Origin: Cupriavidus sp. D384
GTDB lineage: Bacteria > Pseudomonadota > Gammaproteobacteria > Burkholderiales > Burkholderiaceae
Direction of reading: 5' to 3'
NCBI RefSeq assembly: GCF_001652915.1
Contig: NZ_BBQI01000017.1
Coordinates: 62,001 to 126,000, forward strand
DNA: 64,000 nt
A model generated the notes under the pieces. The model saw nothing but the letters and a program-made list of their open reading frames with translations. It did not search any database and was not told where the DNA came from. Below are positions 1 through 8,290 of the stretch, piece by piece. How positions within the stretch are numbered: the first letter of the stretch is position 1; each line of letters starts with the position of its first letter. Made by a program: the position numbers and the translations under genes.

Positions 1-68
1 CCGGGCAGGCACGTGTGTACCTCTGCCAACTCGGTGGCGATCAGCTGGCGCAACTCTGTCACATTCAT
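1..68 (-). CDS. Probable membrane-puncturing baseplate spike (Gp138-like), N-terminal fragment
   Basis: Only the first 22 codons are inside the window. The visible end, LAEVHTCLPG, resembles the start of phage Gp138-type spike proteins, which form the tip that punctures the host envelope below the baseplate hub. The ATG at 68 lies one base after the stop of the hub gene, so the two are translationally linked. Position directly after the hub fits a spike. The rest of the protein is off the left edge, so the family call rests on a short match and on gene order. Confidence 0.5.
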   Translation of the reverse strand, partial: MNVTELRQLIATELAEVHTCLP

Positions 69-69
69 G

Positions 70-981
70 TCAGCGATTCCCTGTCGGTGGCGCGGCGCGG
101 TCTACCAGTTGCAGTTCTGTCATCCAGTCGCCGTCGTCCGAGTCGCCCGTGTGCTTCACCGCATCGGCCCGGAACAAGCCTTCCGCCGTACGGCTTTCCA
201 GCTTCACCAGATCCCCGGGGTTGATCTGCGGGAGCAGCAATGAACGCACCCGCCAGCCGTCGCGCTGCTGGGCCGCGCTGACCAGTTGCTGGCGCTTTCC
301 GGTTTGTTCGTCCCGAACGCGCGCTTTCTCGCGCGCGCCGTGCCGGGTGCGCTCCGGCGCGCCAATCAGCCCGGTGTCCGCCGCCAGCACCACAGCCTGG
401 CGCCTCGATGTGCCACGCCTTGGCACGATCTGCAGCGTCTGGTTCTGGATCGACCACTCCAGCCCCGCCCCCTGCACCACCTTGTGCAGCGCCTGCCGCG
501 CCGGCCCGTAGTAGGCAAAGCCGTTCTGCCACATCCGGTCTGGTACACCGTCGGCCATCACCAGCGGCAGGCCCATCTGCTGTGCTATGTCGCGGACGAT
601 GCGATGCGCGGACGCGCCCGCGCCATACCCGATCGACACGGCCGTATCACGGACCTCGACATAGCCATCGCGCAGCTCCAGTTCGGTGACGACGTCGGGC
701 CCGTCACGGAACGTCCACGCGTCAGTGACCGCGCCAGCGGCCAGCAAGAGCGGCCCACCCTCTTCGACGTAGCCGGCATGGAGCGTGCAATGCACGTCGG
801 GCACTTCGATGCCGCGCCGGGTGTCCGGCCGGAGGTTGTAAATGCGGAGCCGATGCTGGTTGGTCTGCTCGCTGGCGTCCTTGTCGATATCGAAGGTCAA
901 GCGCAGCGGCGGGAGGATCTCGATGCCGCGCTGGCCCGGCTTCCCGATCAATAGGCGATACGTTCGGTCAAAGCGCGCCAT
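70..981 (-). CDS. Baseplate hub protein
   Basis: This 303-residue protein follows the plug and Dit-like genes, the usual place for the hub of simple contractile tails. The N-terminus (MARFDRTYRLLIGKPG) and the early part with alternating beta strands fit gp27/gpD-type hub proteins, which form a ring at the end of the tail tube and hold the spike. The C-terminal part (about residues 215-300) contains a short beta-rich segment with LLLPQINPGDLVKL, typical of hub proteins that bind the spike. It overlaps the upstream plug gene by 14 bases. Role is assigned by context and general resemblance, not by a catalytic motif. Confidence 0.6.
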   Translation of the reverse strand: MARFDRTYRLLIGKPGQRGIEILPPLRLTFDIDKDASEQTNQHRLRIYNLRPDTRRGIEVPDVHCTLHAGYVEEGGPLLLAAGAVTDAWTFRDGPDVVTELELRDGYVEVRDTAVSIGYGAGASAHRIVRDIAQQMGLPLVMADGVPDRMWQNGFAYYGPARQALHKVVQGAGLEWSIQNQTLQIVPRRGTSRRQAVVLAADTGLIGAPERTRHGAREKARVRDEQTGKRQQLVSAAQQRDGWRVRSLLLPQINPGDLVKLESRTAEGLFRADAVKHTGDSDDGDWMTELQLVDRAAPPTGNR

Positions 982-1300
982 TCGCCAGCTCCGAAGCCTC
1001 CACGTAGATCAGCGCCACGTCGCCGGCCGGCAGCGCCTCCCTCCCGACAGCATCGCGCCGGTCGGGCACCAGCGCCACCAGCTCCCCGGGCGGCACGGAC
1101 AGGTGCCGGAAGCGGGCCAGCAGCGGCGTGTCGGGTACAACGGCCACGCCAGCGACGATCAGCTCGTTGTAGGCGTTCTCGATCGCCAGCGACCACAGTT
1201 CAGCCTCGCTGTTCCAGGACAGTCGGAGGAAACACGTCATGCCGTCCAGCTCGACTTCGATCAGGCTGTCGTTGGCGTCGCTCACGGGAAGGGTCAGCAT
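968..1300 (-). CDS. Baseplate plug protein, Pam3 gp18-like
   Basis: A 110-residue protein with the pattern of the small baseplate plug domain described in the cyanophage Pam3: an N-terminal strand (MLTLPVSDANDSL), a central block rich in short strands including LSWNSEAELWSLAI, and a C-terminal segment ending ALIYVEASEL. In Pam3-type tails the plug closes the tube between hub and Dit-like ring. It lies between the hub gene (14-base overlap) and the Dit-like gene (3-base gap), which agrees with that role. Assignment is by remembered family resemblance plus synteny. Confidence 0.55.
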   Translation of the reverse strand: MLTLPVSDANDSLIEVELDGMTCFLRLSWNSEAELWSLAIENAYNELIVAGVAVVPDTPLLARFRHLSVPPGELVALVPDRRDAVGREALPAGDVALIYVEASELANGAL

Positions 1301-1303
1301 AGA

Positions 1304-1879
1304 TTACGACCTGCCCAGCAGGCGTCTCAGGTCGCTCGCTTGTTTCTCGGTCGGCACGGCAGGAGCGACCTTGCCCGCATTCGTTTTCGTGCCCCCTGCC
1401 TTGCCGCGCGCCTTGCTGTTCGCCGCTGCCACCTTCTCCGGCGGAATGTCCACGGACCTCAGCTTGACCTTGCGGATCTTGCGCAACTCGCAGGCGATAT
1501 CGAAGAAGTCCCCTTGCGTATCGCGGCTGATCTTGCAGGACTCCATCACCATGTCGGTGTAGGTGTCCAGGCCCGTAACCACGACCACGGGCAGGCGGTC
1601 CCGGTGGATCGCGCGCAGCGCATCCTTCGCCGCAACCAGCTTGCTGCGGCCCGAGGCGCCGCTATAGAGCGTGGTGGTGGATGCCGTCACCCAGCCCGAC
1701 AGCGAAAGTCTCTCGTTCTCCGGCCGAATGTGATCCGAGACCGGCGCGCCCTCTTCCACCGCATAAGCTGTCGTCTGGCTGGACAACTCGGTGGTCTCGG
1801 ACAACAGGGCATCGAGCGTAATGGCGCCCACCGTCGAGCGCCCACCCATGCCTGATACAACTAGCGAAACATCGCTCAT
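1304..1879 (-). CDS. Dit-like baseplate protein
   Basis: This 191-residue protein lies just downstream of the tape measure. The central part (about residues 30-130) contains the hallmark run of phage Dit-like N-terminal domains: SDHIRPENERLSLSGWV followed by a helix (KDALRAIHRDRLPVVV) and a strand reporting TGLDTYTDMVM. These proteins form the ring joining tail tube and baseplate. The C-terminal 50 residues are lysine- and alanine-rich and look disordered. It is part of a continuous leftward late operon with 19 bases to the tape-measure stop. Confidence 0.6.
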   Translation of the reverse strand: MSDVSLVVSGMGGRSTVGAITLDALLSETTELSSQTTAYAVEEGAPVSDHIRPENERLSLSGWVTASTTTLYSGASGRSKLVAAKDALRAIHRDRLPVVVVTGLDTYTDMVMESCKISRDTQGDFFDIACELRKIRKVKLRSVDIPPEKVAAANSKARGKAGGTKTNAGKVAPAVPTEKQASDLRRLLGRS

Positions 1880-1898
1880 GATTCACTCCGTTTGTTGG

Positions 1899-3800
1899 TC
1901 AGGCCGCCGCTTCCACGCCAGGTGGCAACGGCGCTCGACCACCTCGGCTCGCCCGGTCCATGCCACGCTGAGTCGCCGCGGCTACTGCGGCCGGCTCCGC
2001 GTTGGCGGCGTTGACCGTCACGTGGTTCGTCTGGTTGACCGTGGTGCCGCCGGCAGCGCCATGCGACTGGCGCTGGATCGTGCCCGGCGACGTAATGGGT
2101 GTGCCGCCTGCAACCCAGCTCGCTGCGCGCCGCATCCAGTTCGGTATCCGGACGCCGGCGATTCGCTCGCCAATCCAATCCGAAATAGCCTTGCCAATGC
2201 CCTTGATCCAGTTCAGCGCCTGGTCGTAGAAGCTTTTCATCGACGCTTTGGCCGAATCCCACACTTCGCCAGCCCACGCCTTGATATCTTCCCAATGCTT
2301 GTAGATGTAGACACCGAGTGCGATCACCGCCGCTATGGCGGCGGCGATCAGCACTGCCGGCCAGCCGACGATGGCAGCCAGCCCCGCGACGAGCATGGCG
2401 GCGCCACGCACGAGCCAGAAAATGCCTTTCCCAATACCGAAGATCAGGCGAAACACGGCGAACAGCGGTTTCGCCAAGCCGACAACCAGGGTGGCTACGG
2501 TGCCCCATTTCGCCAGCCACGGCGCAAGCTGTTCCCCCGCTCCGCCGAGCGCATCCTTGATCGCGTCGACCGCCTGCCGGATCCGTTCAAACGTGTCGTG
2601 CCACTGTTCGGCCGGCCCCAGCAGGTCGCCTATGACCGAATCCCCGCCCTGCAGCCAGACCCAGATGTCCTGACCGATCAGGTAAATGCTGGCAAGCAGC
2701 GCCGCCATGCGGAGGAAGGGCCAGAGCGCAGCCATCGAAATCGTGCGCAACCGGATCATGGCGGCCTGCAGCAGCCTGGTCGCCGTCGTCGCAGCGAGGA
2801 TGCGCCGGCGCATCACCACCAGGCCGGTGGACGCGCCGATTAGCACGACCAGCTTCAGCACCTCGGCGAGGTTACGGGCAAGCCACTCCACGGCCGTCGA
2901 GAAGCGGCGCGCGGCGCCGGTGGCGCGGTTCAGCGCGGCGATCTGCCGGCCGACGGCATTCTTGAGCACGACCATGGCGCCGCCAAACGTCTTCGGCATC
3001 CTTTCGAACTCGGCGTTGATCTTGTTTGCCTGGCGCAGTAAGCCTGCGGCCAATTCCCGGCTCGTCAACCTGCCCGCCTTGCCGAGGTCGCGCAGTTCGC
3101 CGACGGTCACGCCGAAGGCATCCGCAATTGCCAGCGCGAGGCGCGGCGCCTGCTCGATGATCGAATTCAGCTCATCGCCGCGTAGGGAGCCGGCCCCAAG
3201 CGCCTGCCCCAGCTGCAGCAGCGCGGCCTGCTGAGATCCGGCGTCGCCGCCGCCAATGGTCATCGCCTTGCCGATGATCTCGGTCAGGCCCAGGGAATCT
3301 GTCAGCTGCAGGCCGAGCGGGCCGGCGTTGCGTTGCACCTTCTGGAACAGATCGCCGGTGGCCGCGTAAGCCTGACGCGTGCGCTGGGCGATGGCGTAGA
3401 TCTCCTTCAACGCAGCCTTCCGCTCCGCCACGCTGTCGGTGCTCAGTGCGACGCGCCCTTCGACGCCCGCCCATTCGTCGGCAATTCTGGTCGCAGACAT
3501 GACCGACATGCCGGCAACTATCGTGCGCACGAGCCCGGCGATCTGCGTGTAGCCCTGCCGCATCTCGCGCGCCGTCTCTACACCACGCCGCTGCGCCCGG
3601 TTGAGCGCTTGCTGACCTGACAGCACGTCCCGCAACCCCTGCCTGGCACCCTGCGCGAATCCTGCCCCAAACTCCGTGACGGTGCGCGCAGCAGCGCGGG
3701 CCCTTGCTGCAACCTGCCGGGCCGCTGCCTGGTACTTGCGAAGATCCGAGTTGTCGACCTTGTACCGAAGGACGGTGACCAGTTCGCGAATGGCATTCAT
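1899..3800 (-). CDS. Tail tape measure protein
   Basis: At 633 residues this is the longest virion gene. The N-terminus is a charged helix (RELVTVLRYKVDNSDLRKY), residues 90-270 match the phage tape-measure core (NAGPLGLQL, LGAGSLRGDELNSIIEQAPR, AFGVTVGELRDL), and the middle has long hydrophobic helices (about 320-380 and 440-515) that could enter the inner membrane during DNA injection. The C-terminus is polar with GGTTVNQTNHVTVNA, common in tape measures. Tape measures set tail length; at about 0.15 nm per residue this one predicts a tail near 95 nm, an estimate only. Its ATG overlaps the TGA of the preceding small gene. Confidence 0.9.
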   Translation of the reverse strand: MNAIRELVTVLRYKVDNSDLRKYQAAARQVAARARAAARTVTEFGAGFAQGARQGLRDVLSGQQALNRAQRRGVETAREMRQGYTQIAGLVRTIVAGMSVMSATRIADEWAGVEGRVALSTDSVAERKAALKEIYAIAQRTRQAYAATGDLFQKVQRNAGPLGLQLTDSLGLTEIIGKAMTIGGGDAGSQQAALLQLGQALGAGSLRGDELNSIIEQAPRLALAIADAFGVTVGELRDLGKAGRLTSRELAAGLLRQANKINAEFERMPKTFGGAMVVLKNAVGRQIAALNRATGAARRFSTAVEWLARNLAEVLKLVVLIGASTGLVVMRRRILAATTATRLLQAAMIRLRTISMAALWPFLRMAALLASIYLIGQDIWVWLQGGDSVIGDLLGPAEQWHDTFERIRQAVDAIKDALGGAGEQLAPWLAKWGTVATLVVGLAKPLFAVFRLIFGIGKGIFWLVRGAAMLVAGLAAIVGWPAVLIAAAIAAVIALGVYIYKHWEDIKAWAGEVWDSAKASMKSFYDQALNWIKGIGKAISDWIGERIAGVRIPNWMRRAASWVAGGTPITSPGTIQRQSHGAAGGTTVNQTNHVTVNAANAEPAAVAAATQRGMDRASRGGRAPLPPGVEAAA

Positions 3801-3949
3801 CTCGACTGTGCCTTCTTGTATGCCGCCGCCTCTGCCGCTTCCTCGGCATCGAGCAACGCATTGAGTTTCAACAGGTCCACCAGATCAGCCACGCCGCCCT
3901 TCACCTCGGTCAGCGATACCTTGCCGCGGTGAATCGGCCGCCAGATCAT
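3797..3949 (-). CDS. Short tail-assembly protein between chaperone and tape measure (DUF6889-like)
   Basis: A 50-residue protein starting MIWRPIHRGKVSL and ending in an alanine/glutamate-rich helix (LDAEEAAEAAAYKKAQSR). It starts in TGATG with the chaperone stop and ends inside the ATG of the tape-measure gene, so it is tightly coupled at both ends. In many long-tailed phages this position holds the second half of a frameshifted chaperone pair (lambda gpG/gpGT). Here it is a separately started gene, with no obvious slippery heptamer before the chaperone stop. Family call is from recollection of similar small proteins, so moderate. Confidence 0.6.
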   Translation of the reverse strand: MIWRPIHRGKVSLTEVKGGVADLVDLLKLNALLDAEEAAEAAAYKKAQSR

Positions 3950-4437
3950 CAGTTCGGTTTCGAAGTCATCCCGGAACCTGCCGACAGCCTGGCCCTCAGT
4001 TTTTGGGCCCCGCCAAAACGGTCGGCCCAGCGCAGCAAAAAATCCGCGAAGTTGATCCTGATGACGTGGTACATCAGTTCAAGAATGTCGCCAGGGTCGC
4101 GGAAAGCGACCAGACGCGTCGCCGCGTCAAGCGCCGTGTCACGCCCATTGATCGTCACGGAGATGTGCTTCTCATCCAGCAGGCGCTCGGCCCACTGCAT
4201 GATCGTCTTGCCATCCAGCTTCTCCGACAGCGCGCGAAATGCCTGGACCAATCCATCGTCACCGGTGATGCCCGCCTCCACCGCGCCGGCAGTGACAGGA
4301 TCGTCGGTCGCCTGCAGAAGATGGCCGGCCGCTGGCAGAATCTCGCGCTGCAGATCGAAGAACATTGGCAGCGCCCGAAACGGATCGAACTTCTGGACGT
4401 GAAACTCGACGTCGCCGATCCTCATGCTTTGTCGCAT
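3949..4437 (-). CDS. Tail assembly chaperone
   Basis: A 162-residue, mainly alpha-helical protein (MRQSMRIGDVEFHVQKFDP at the start) lying between tube and tape-measure genes, the standard site of tail chaperones that keep the tape measure soluble and recruit tube subunits. The ATG at 4437 shares its A with the stop of the tube gene (TAATG), which selects this start; a second ATG at 4425 is possible. An open frame extends further upstream inside the tube gene, but that part reads as antisense-type noise and is not included. Confidence 0.75.
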   Translation of the reverse strand: MRQSMRIGDVEFHVQKFDPFRALPMFFDLQREILPAAGHLLQATDDPVTAGAVEAGITGDDGLVQAFRALSEKLDGKTIMQWAERLLDEKHISVTINGRDTALDAATRLVAFRDPGDILELMYHVIRINFADFLLRWADRFGGAQKLRARLSAGSGMTSKPN

Positions 4438-4865
4438 TACGTGTTTCCTCCCACAAAATACGTGCCGCCGCCTGTCTCGATGATCCATTCGCGCTCGCCC
4501 ACTTCCTTGCCGAACTCCGAGGTGGGCAACTTGACGACCCACGCCTCGGAGGCGTGGAGCACAGATCGGCCCCGAAGGTCCGCTACAGCCACGGGGAAGA
4601 GGCCGTTGCCGCCGCTCAGGCGGTCTGCCTGAAGCAGCGAAGACAGCAGGTCGTTGCTGCGGCTCGTCTGCAGCAGCTTGATCGTGACACGGCAACGGCG
4701 GTCGCTCGACATGGCGCGCGCGACCTCCCCGTCGGCTCCCGCCTTCGATGTCACGCCGTCGCCCAGTTCCTCGATGCCGATGAAACTGTCTTCCGCAAAG
4801 CCTGACAGCGTGGCCGCCCCGACCGTGACATTGATGCGGGCGGGATCATAGGTGTGTGTGGTCAT
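4437..4865 (-). CDS. Tail tube protein (DUF3277 family)
   Basis: A 142-residue protein of the DUF3277 structural family: it begins with a strand-rich segment (YDPARINVTVGAATLSGFA), carries the signature KAGADGEVARAMSSDRRC near residues 41-58 and an extended KLLQTSRSNDLLSSLL helix. These proteins are small beta barrels that stack as the inner tube of contractile tails. It follows directly after the sheath gene, as in other myoviruses. Full length for the family. Confidence 0.8.
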   Translation of the reverse strand: MTTHTYDPARINVTVGAATLSGFAEDSFIGIEELGDGVTSKAGADGEVARAMSSDRRCRVTIKLLQTSRSNDLLSSLLQADRLSGGNGLFPVAVADLRGRSVLHASEAWVVKLPTSEFGKEVGEREWIIETGGGTYFVGGNT

Positions 4866-4877
4866 GCCTGGTTCCGG

Positions 4878-6242
4878 TTACAGGGAATAGGTCAGGTTGC
4901 CCTTGATGTTGACGGCGTGGATGGCCCCGGCCAGGCGTGCCGTGAAACCAACGTCGTACAACATCCGGCTGGCCTTGTCGTTGAACGGCACGCTTGCCGC
5001 GCGCGGGGCCACAATCGTGTACGAGGGAATGGTCCGCCCATCCTCGTCGACCTCTGCAGGCGCGATGCCTCCACGCGTGACGCCAAGGTCCAGCGCCTGC
5101 CGCATTGCAGTGGTGATGACCTCGATGCCGGAGTCCGTGAAGGGCACCTTGCCCTGACGGTTGCGCAGGTTCACCAGCGCCGACATGACATTGACCTTGA
5201 TCGCTTCGGCCAGCCAGTCGCGGAAGCGAATCACGTCGATCCATTCGCCAGATGCGACTTTTCCGCCCTGTGTGATAGCGAAGTTGCGGAACGGCTCGAA
5301 CGTGTTGACGTTTTTGAACTGTGCCCCACTGGATTCACCCTCCGTGAGGTTGTCTGTCGTGATGCCAGCGAGCTTGACGTCTGCCCATGTCTCCGACCCC
5401 GGGTAGAACGTGAACCGGTTTGCCGAGACGGCGGCCTCCAGCCATTCTTCCGCCGCCCGAGCGTGGTACCAGATATGCGTCCGGAAGTACTGCTTCGCTG
5501 CAAGCCGGGAAGCGAGATCCTCATACGTACTGGCGTCGAGGGTGCCCCGCGACGCCAGGGCAGCGCCGAAGAGCTTCCCGTTGGACTCGGCCCATTCCGC
5601 CGCAGCAAGGATGTCGGCTTCCGCACGGCTCGCGATACAGATGCCATACCATGAGTCGGCTTCGCGTTTGCACTCGGAAAGCGCCCATGTCACCAGTTCT
5701 CGGCTGGCCGGCTCGGCAATGGTCATGTTCCGACTGACCTGCACCACGAACGGCGTACCTTCGACCTTTGCGACGATGCTCAGCTCCGGCCCCACCGTCA
5801 CTGCGGTGAGCGGCGCCTTCGTTGCCGTGACAGCAGCTGCCAGCGCCTGCGCGATGGCTTCCGGCGTATCGCCTGCCTTGCCCTCGACCGCCACGGTTTC
5901 GATCCACTGTTCCTCGCGCGCAACAAACCAATGTAGCGTGATGCTGTAGGACGCTTCCCTCGCTTCGCGAATGGTCACAGAAACCTCGTCGACATGCTGA
6001 CGACCGATGAAACACCGGGATAGTGTCGGAATCTGCTTGAACACGTCCCGGACTGCTTTGTACACCGGGCTCCTCTCGGAAATGCCCAGATCCAGCAGTT
6101 GGTCGGCTTCAGTCACCGCCATCACGCGCGGCAACGCCGCCGCATGCGGGCCCAGCACCAGCAGATCCGAAAAAGACTGCTCCTTGATTGCCGTCGTGTT
6201 CAGACTGATCTGAACGTTGACGATTCGATCGATGTTCGCCAT
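4878..6242 (-). CDS. Tail sheath protein (DUF3383 family)
   Basis: A 454-residue protein beginning MANIDRIVNVQISL, the recognisable start of DUF3383 sheath proteins. It contains LLVLGPHAAALPRVMAV, the SPVYKAVRDVFKQ region and C-terminal elements (FNDKASRMLYDVGFTARLAG) expected of a contractile sheath subunit that polymerises round the tube. The start at 6242 is preferred over an upstream ATG at 6263 because CGGAG lies eight bases before it and family members begin MANI. Presence of this gene defines the tail as contractile. Confidence 0.88.
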   Translation of the reverse strand: MANIDRIVNVQISLNTTAIKEQSFSDLLVLGPHAAALPRVMAVTEADQLLDLGISERSPVYKAVRDVFKQIPTLSRCFIGRQHVDEVSVTIREAREASYSITLHWFVAREEQWIETVAVEGKAGDTPEAIAQALAAAVTATKAPLTAVTVGPELSIVAKVEGTPFVVQVSRNMTIAEPASRELVTWALSECKREADSWYGICIASRAEADILAAAEWAESNGKLFGAALASRGTLDASTYEDLASRLAAKQYFRTHIWYHARAAEEWLEAAVSANRFTFYPGSETWADVKLAGITTDNLTEGESSGAQFKNVNTFEPFRNFAITQGGKVASGEWIDVIRFRDWLAEAIKVNVMSALVNLRNRQGKVPFTDSGIEVITTAMRQALDLGVTRGGIAPAEVDEDGRTIPSYTIVAPRAASVPFNDKASRMLYDVGFTARLAGAIHAVNIKGNLTYSL

Positions 6243-6261
6243 GCATGGCTCCGAGAATGAC

Positions 6262-6285
6262 AAAGGCCGCTCAGAGGCGGCCTTC
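6262..6285 (-). terminator. Hairpin ahead of the sheath gene
   Basis: Perfect 8-bp inverted repeat (AAGGCCGC / GCGGCCTT, six-base loop) in the 40-base gap between the neck gene and the sheath gene. On the minus strand it is followed only by TTTG, so it is a weak terminator or an mRNA-processing/stability element that could raise the ratio of sheath transcript to upstream transcripts. Confidence 0.4.
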
Positions 6286-6302
6286 TCATGAATTGTGTTT
6301 GA

Positions 6303-6812
6303 CTATCCGCCGTTGACCGCAATCTCCGGAGCGCCGGCGCGGCCTCCCCTCATCTCGCCCCTCGCCCCAATCCGCTCGATCACGCCGACTTCATCGGTCA
6401 GGGCAACGGCGTACCGGATACCCAGTTCGACTATGGCGCGGGGCTCATAGGTCGTCCCGCCGCGCAAGACAGGTATCGACCTGATTTCCCCCACATCGAA
6501 CACGGCGAGACGCAGCGCTTCCGACTTTGCCATCCCGTCGGCCATACCGAGACGAAGCACCAGGCAATCCAGCGCATGGAAGCTGCCCTTGCCGAAGCAC
6601 TGCAGTTCCACTCCGGCGTCACGATGCGCCGACACGACCTGCAAACCAGCTTCGTCCACGTCGCCGCGGCACACGGGAAACGGACGCGCATTCCCGATCC
6701 GAAGCTGTATGTAGGGCTTATCCGGGCGAGGTCCGCTCTCGTCTGCGAAGATGACCGGAACGTTGCCTGCCACGGCCAGCAACAGCTCGCGTATTGCGTT
6801 GTCCGGCGTCAC
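6303..6812 (-). CDS. Phage neck / tail terminator protein (gp12-like)
   Basis: A 169-residue protein starting at GTG (VTPDNAIRELLLAVAG). The GTG overlaps the stop of the preceding gene as GTGA, which fixes the start better than the longer open frame beginning at 6869. The sequence, with VPVIFADESGPRPDKPYIQLRI and a beta-rich remainder, matches the neck-terminator domain found in contractile-tailed phages; such proteins cap the top of the tail tube and connect it to the head. Its position immediately before the sheath gene fits. Confidence 0.68.
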   Translation of the reverse strand: MTPDNAIRELLLAVAGNVPVIFADESGPRPDKPYIQLRIGNARPFPVCRGDVDEAGLQVVSAHRDAGVELQCFGKGSFHALDCLVLRLGMADGMAKSEALRLAVFDVGEIRSIPVLRGGTTYEPRAIVELGIRYAVALTDEVGVIERIGARGEMRGGRAGAPEIAVNGG

Positions 6813-7171
6813 GCCTCGACCTCCAGCACCGCCAGGTATCGGTAGTGCGGGATGACCCCGGACTGCCACGGGTTCATCGCCACAACCAGGTAATCGCCCG
6901 GGCGGGGCCCACCCCGCCAGACAATCAAGTCACCGTTCAGGCGATCCGCACCTGCCACATTCAGCATCGCGTCCGTGTAGATGCGCACCATGGCGTCGAT
7001 GCGCCGACCTTCGGACAGGGCCTGCATCCCGTCATAGTCAGCGCGATGGGCTGGCTGCACAGACGCCAGTACGGTGACCAGCGGTGCTTCGGCGCCATCG
7101 AGCCAGCGCCCCGCTTGCCACCGGCCCGCGGCGCGGCGTCGGATCTGCACTGGTTTCCGGAAGCTGCTCAT
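6809..7171 (-). CDS. Head-tail connector-region protein, unknown family
   Basis: A 120-residue protein starting MSSFRKPVQIRRRAAGRW. The ATG at 7171 shares its A with the TGA of the upstream gene (TGATG), which argues against the longer open frame to 7276. It contains GDYLVVAMNPWQSGVIPHYRYLAVLEV at the C-terminus in a beta-strand pattern. I do not recognise the family with confidence; by position, between the gp10-like protein and the tail terminator, it is probably a head-completion or stopper protein. Confidence 0.6.
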   Translation of the reverse strand: MSSFRKPVQIRRRAAGRWQAGRWLDGAEAPLVTVLASVQPAHRADYDGMQALSEGRRIDAMVRIYTDAMLNVAGADRLNGDLIVWRGGPRPGDYLVVAMNPWQSGVIPHYRYLAVLEVEA

Positions 7172-7626
7172 CAGATCCTCTCGTACCGGATCGCGCGGAC
7201 GAAGTTGGCATGATCGATCAGCGGCGTATCGCTGCCCTTCCTCTCGATCGTTCCCGGTTTGTTCGGGACTGCCCATGCCTTGGACTGCTGGACATGAGCC
7301 CTCTGGTTCTTCTCGACGAACTGGCCCAGCTGCTCCAGCGCAGTCGCCGGATTTGCGCCGTCGGACACCGCGCCCGCTTGACGCTCCATCGCCATGCCAA
7401 TCACCTTCACGTTCTTCTCGAAGAAATCGCGGAAGGCAGGCCTTGCCGGAGCATGTTCGGTACCGAACTCGTTGAAGATGGCTGCGTCGAGGATGTCGAC
7501 GCCGCTGGCCGGATCTTTGCCAGCGTTTGACTGGATGCCGACCTTCACGCCGCGCCGTGCCAACGCCGACTGCCTTTTGACGAACTTCGCCAGGCCACGG
7601 TCAACGATCTTGACATCGGCACCCAT
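7171..7626 (-). CDS. HK97 gp10-like head-tail joining protein
   Basis: A 151-residue protein starting MGADVKIVDRGLAKFVK. The motif DAAIFNEFGTEHAPARPAFRD (split here: DAAIFNEFGTE then HAPARPAFRD, residues about 47-67) is the classical signature of HK97 gp10-like and related minor tail/neck proteins, where Asn-Glu-Phe-Gly-Thr and Pro-x-Arg-Pro-Phe are conserved. The start at 7626 lies inside the end of the DUF4054 gene (26-base overlap). Confidence 0.75.
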   Translation of the reverse strand: MGADVKIVDRGLAKFVKRQSALARRGVKVGIQSNAGKDPASGVDILDAAIFNEFGTEHAPARPAFRDFFEKNVKVIGMAMERQAGAVSDGANPATALEQLGQFVEKNQRAHVQQSKAWAVPNKPGTIERKGSDTPLIDHANFVRAIRYERI

Positions 7627-8002
7627 GGGACACCTTCGCTGCGACAATCGCGCCAAAGCCGCACAGCGCCGCAAGCTGCTCATACCGGGCGCGGAAGCCC
7701 ATCGGATCAGCGATGCTGCCGTTTCCTCCGCCGTCATGTGTGTACGAACGCGCCAGATCGCCCTCCTTCTCGCTGGCAATGCCGGCCGGCACCACGCCGA
7801 TGGCTTGCACGGTAGCCGTCTGCTGCTGCCGGCCGTAGAGCAGCCACGCCGCGTACCAGACCTGGGCTTCGTCCTGTTTAACCTCAGGCAGGCACCACGG
7901 TCGATAGCTGGCAGCAAGGGCCAGCGCGGCTTCCTGGTCAGCGTCCGGCGCGCCGGCTACGGCCGGCGCCAGAAAGCCCAACAGTTTCAGGGTCGCGGCC
8001 AT
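7601..8002 (-). CDS. DUF4054 head-tail adaptor
   Basis: A 133-residue protein with the DUF4054 pattern: an early FLAPAVAGAPDADQ segment, ALALAASYRPWC, then AWLLYGRQQ and the late SYTHDGGGNGSIADP, followed by RARYEQLAALCG. These proteins form an adaptor ring below the portal (fold shared with HK97 gp6-like adaptors). It lies between the capsid-side small protein and the gp10-like gene and ends 26 bases inside the latter. Confidence 0.7.
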   Translation of the reverse strand: MAATLKLLGFLAPAVAGAPDADQEAALALAASYRPWCLPEVKQDEAQVWYAAWLLYGRQQQTATVQAIGVVPAGIASEKEGDLARSYTHDGGGNGSIADPMGFRARYEQLAALCGFGAIVAAKVSHGCRCQDR

Positions 8003-8004
8003 TG

Positions 8005-8289
8005 CTACTGCGCCTTCGTCTGGTCGTACAGCGCCTGCAGTTCAGACTTGCGAGCGTTTTCGGGGAAGTCGATCCCGCGCGCCATCAGGGCTTCTTTCAG
8101 CTCGACGACGGTTTCGGGCACAACGCCGTCGGGATCATCCCCCGTTGGCGCTCCGAGCAGAACGCCGCGCGCCAACAGCCGCTGCACGCCGCTGTGTTCT
8201 GGATCTACCTCGCCGACGCCGAGAGGCGGGATGATGACAGCGCCACCGATGGAAACGACGCACGCCGCCGTGTTCTTCACTTTAATCAT
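8005..8289 (-). CDS. Small virion-region protein with C-terminal HeH/LEM-like helix pair
   Basis: A 94-residue protein. The C-terminal third (VELKEALMARGIDFPENARK then SELQALYDQ) has the helix-extension-helix spacing of HeH/SAP-like nucleic-acid-binding modules, often appended to small capsid-adjacent phage proteins. The N-terminal part is beta-rich and contains IPPLGVGEVDPEHSGVQRLL. It lies two bases downstream of the capsid gene stop. Function unknown; a capsid-stability or DNA-contact role would fit its place. Confidence 0.6.
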   Translation of the reverse strand: MIKVKNTAACVVSIGGAVIIPPLGVGEVDPEHSGVQRLLARGVLLGAPTGDDPDGVVPETVVELKEALMARGIDFPENARKSELQALYDQTKAQ

Positions 8290-8290
8290 T

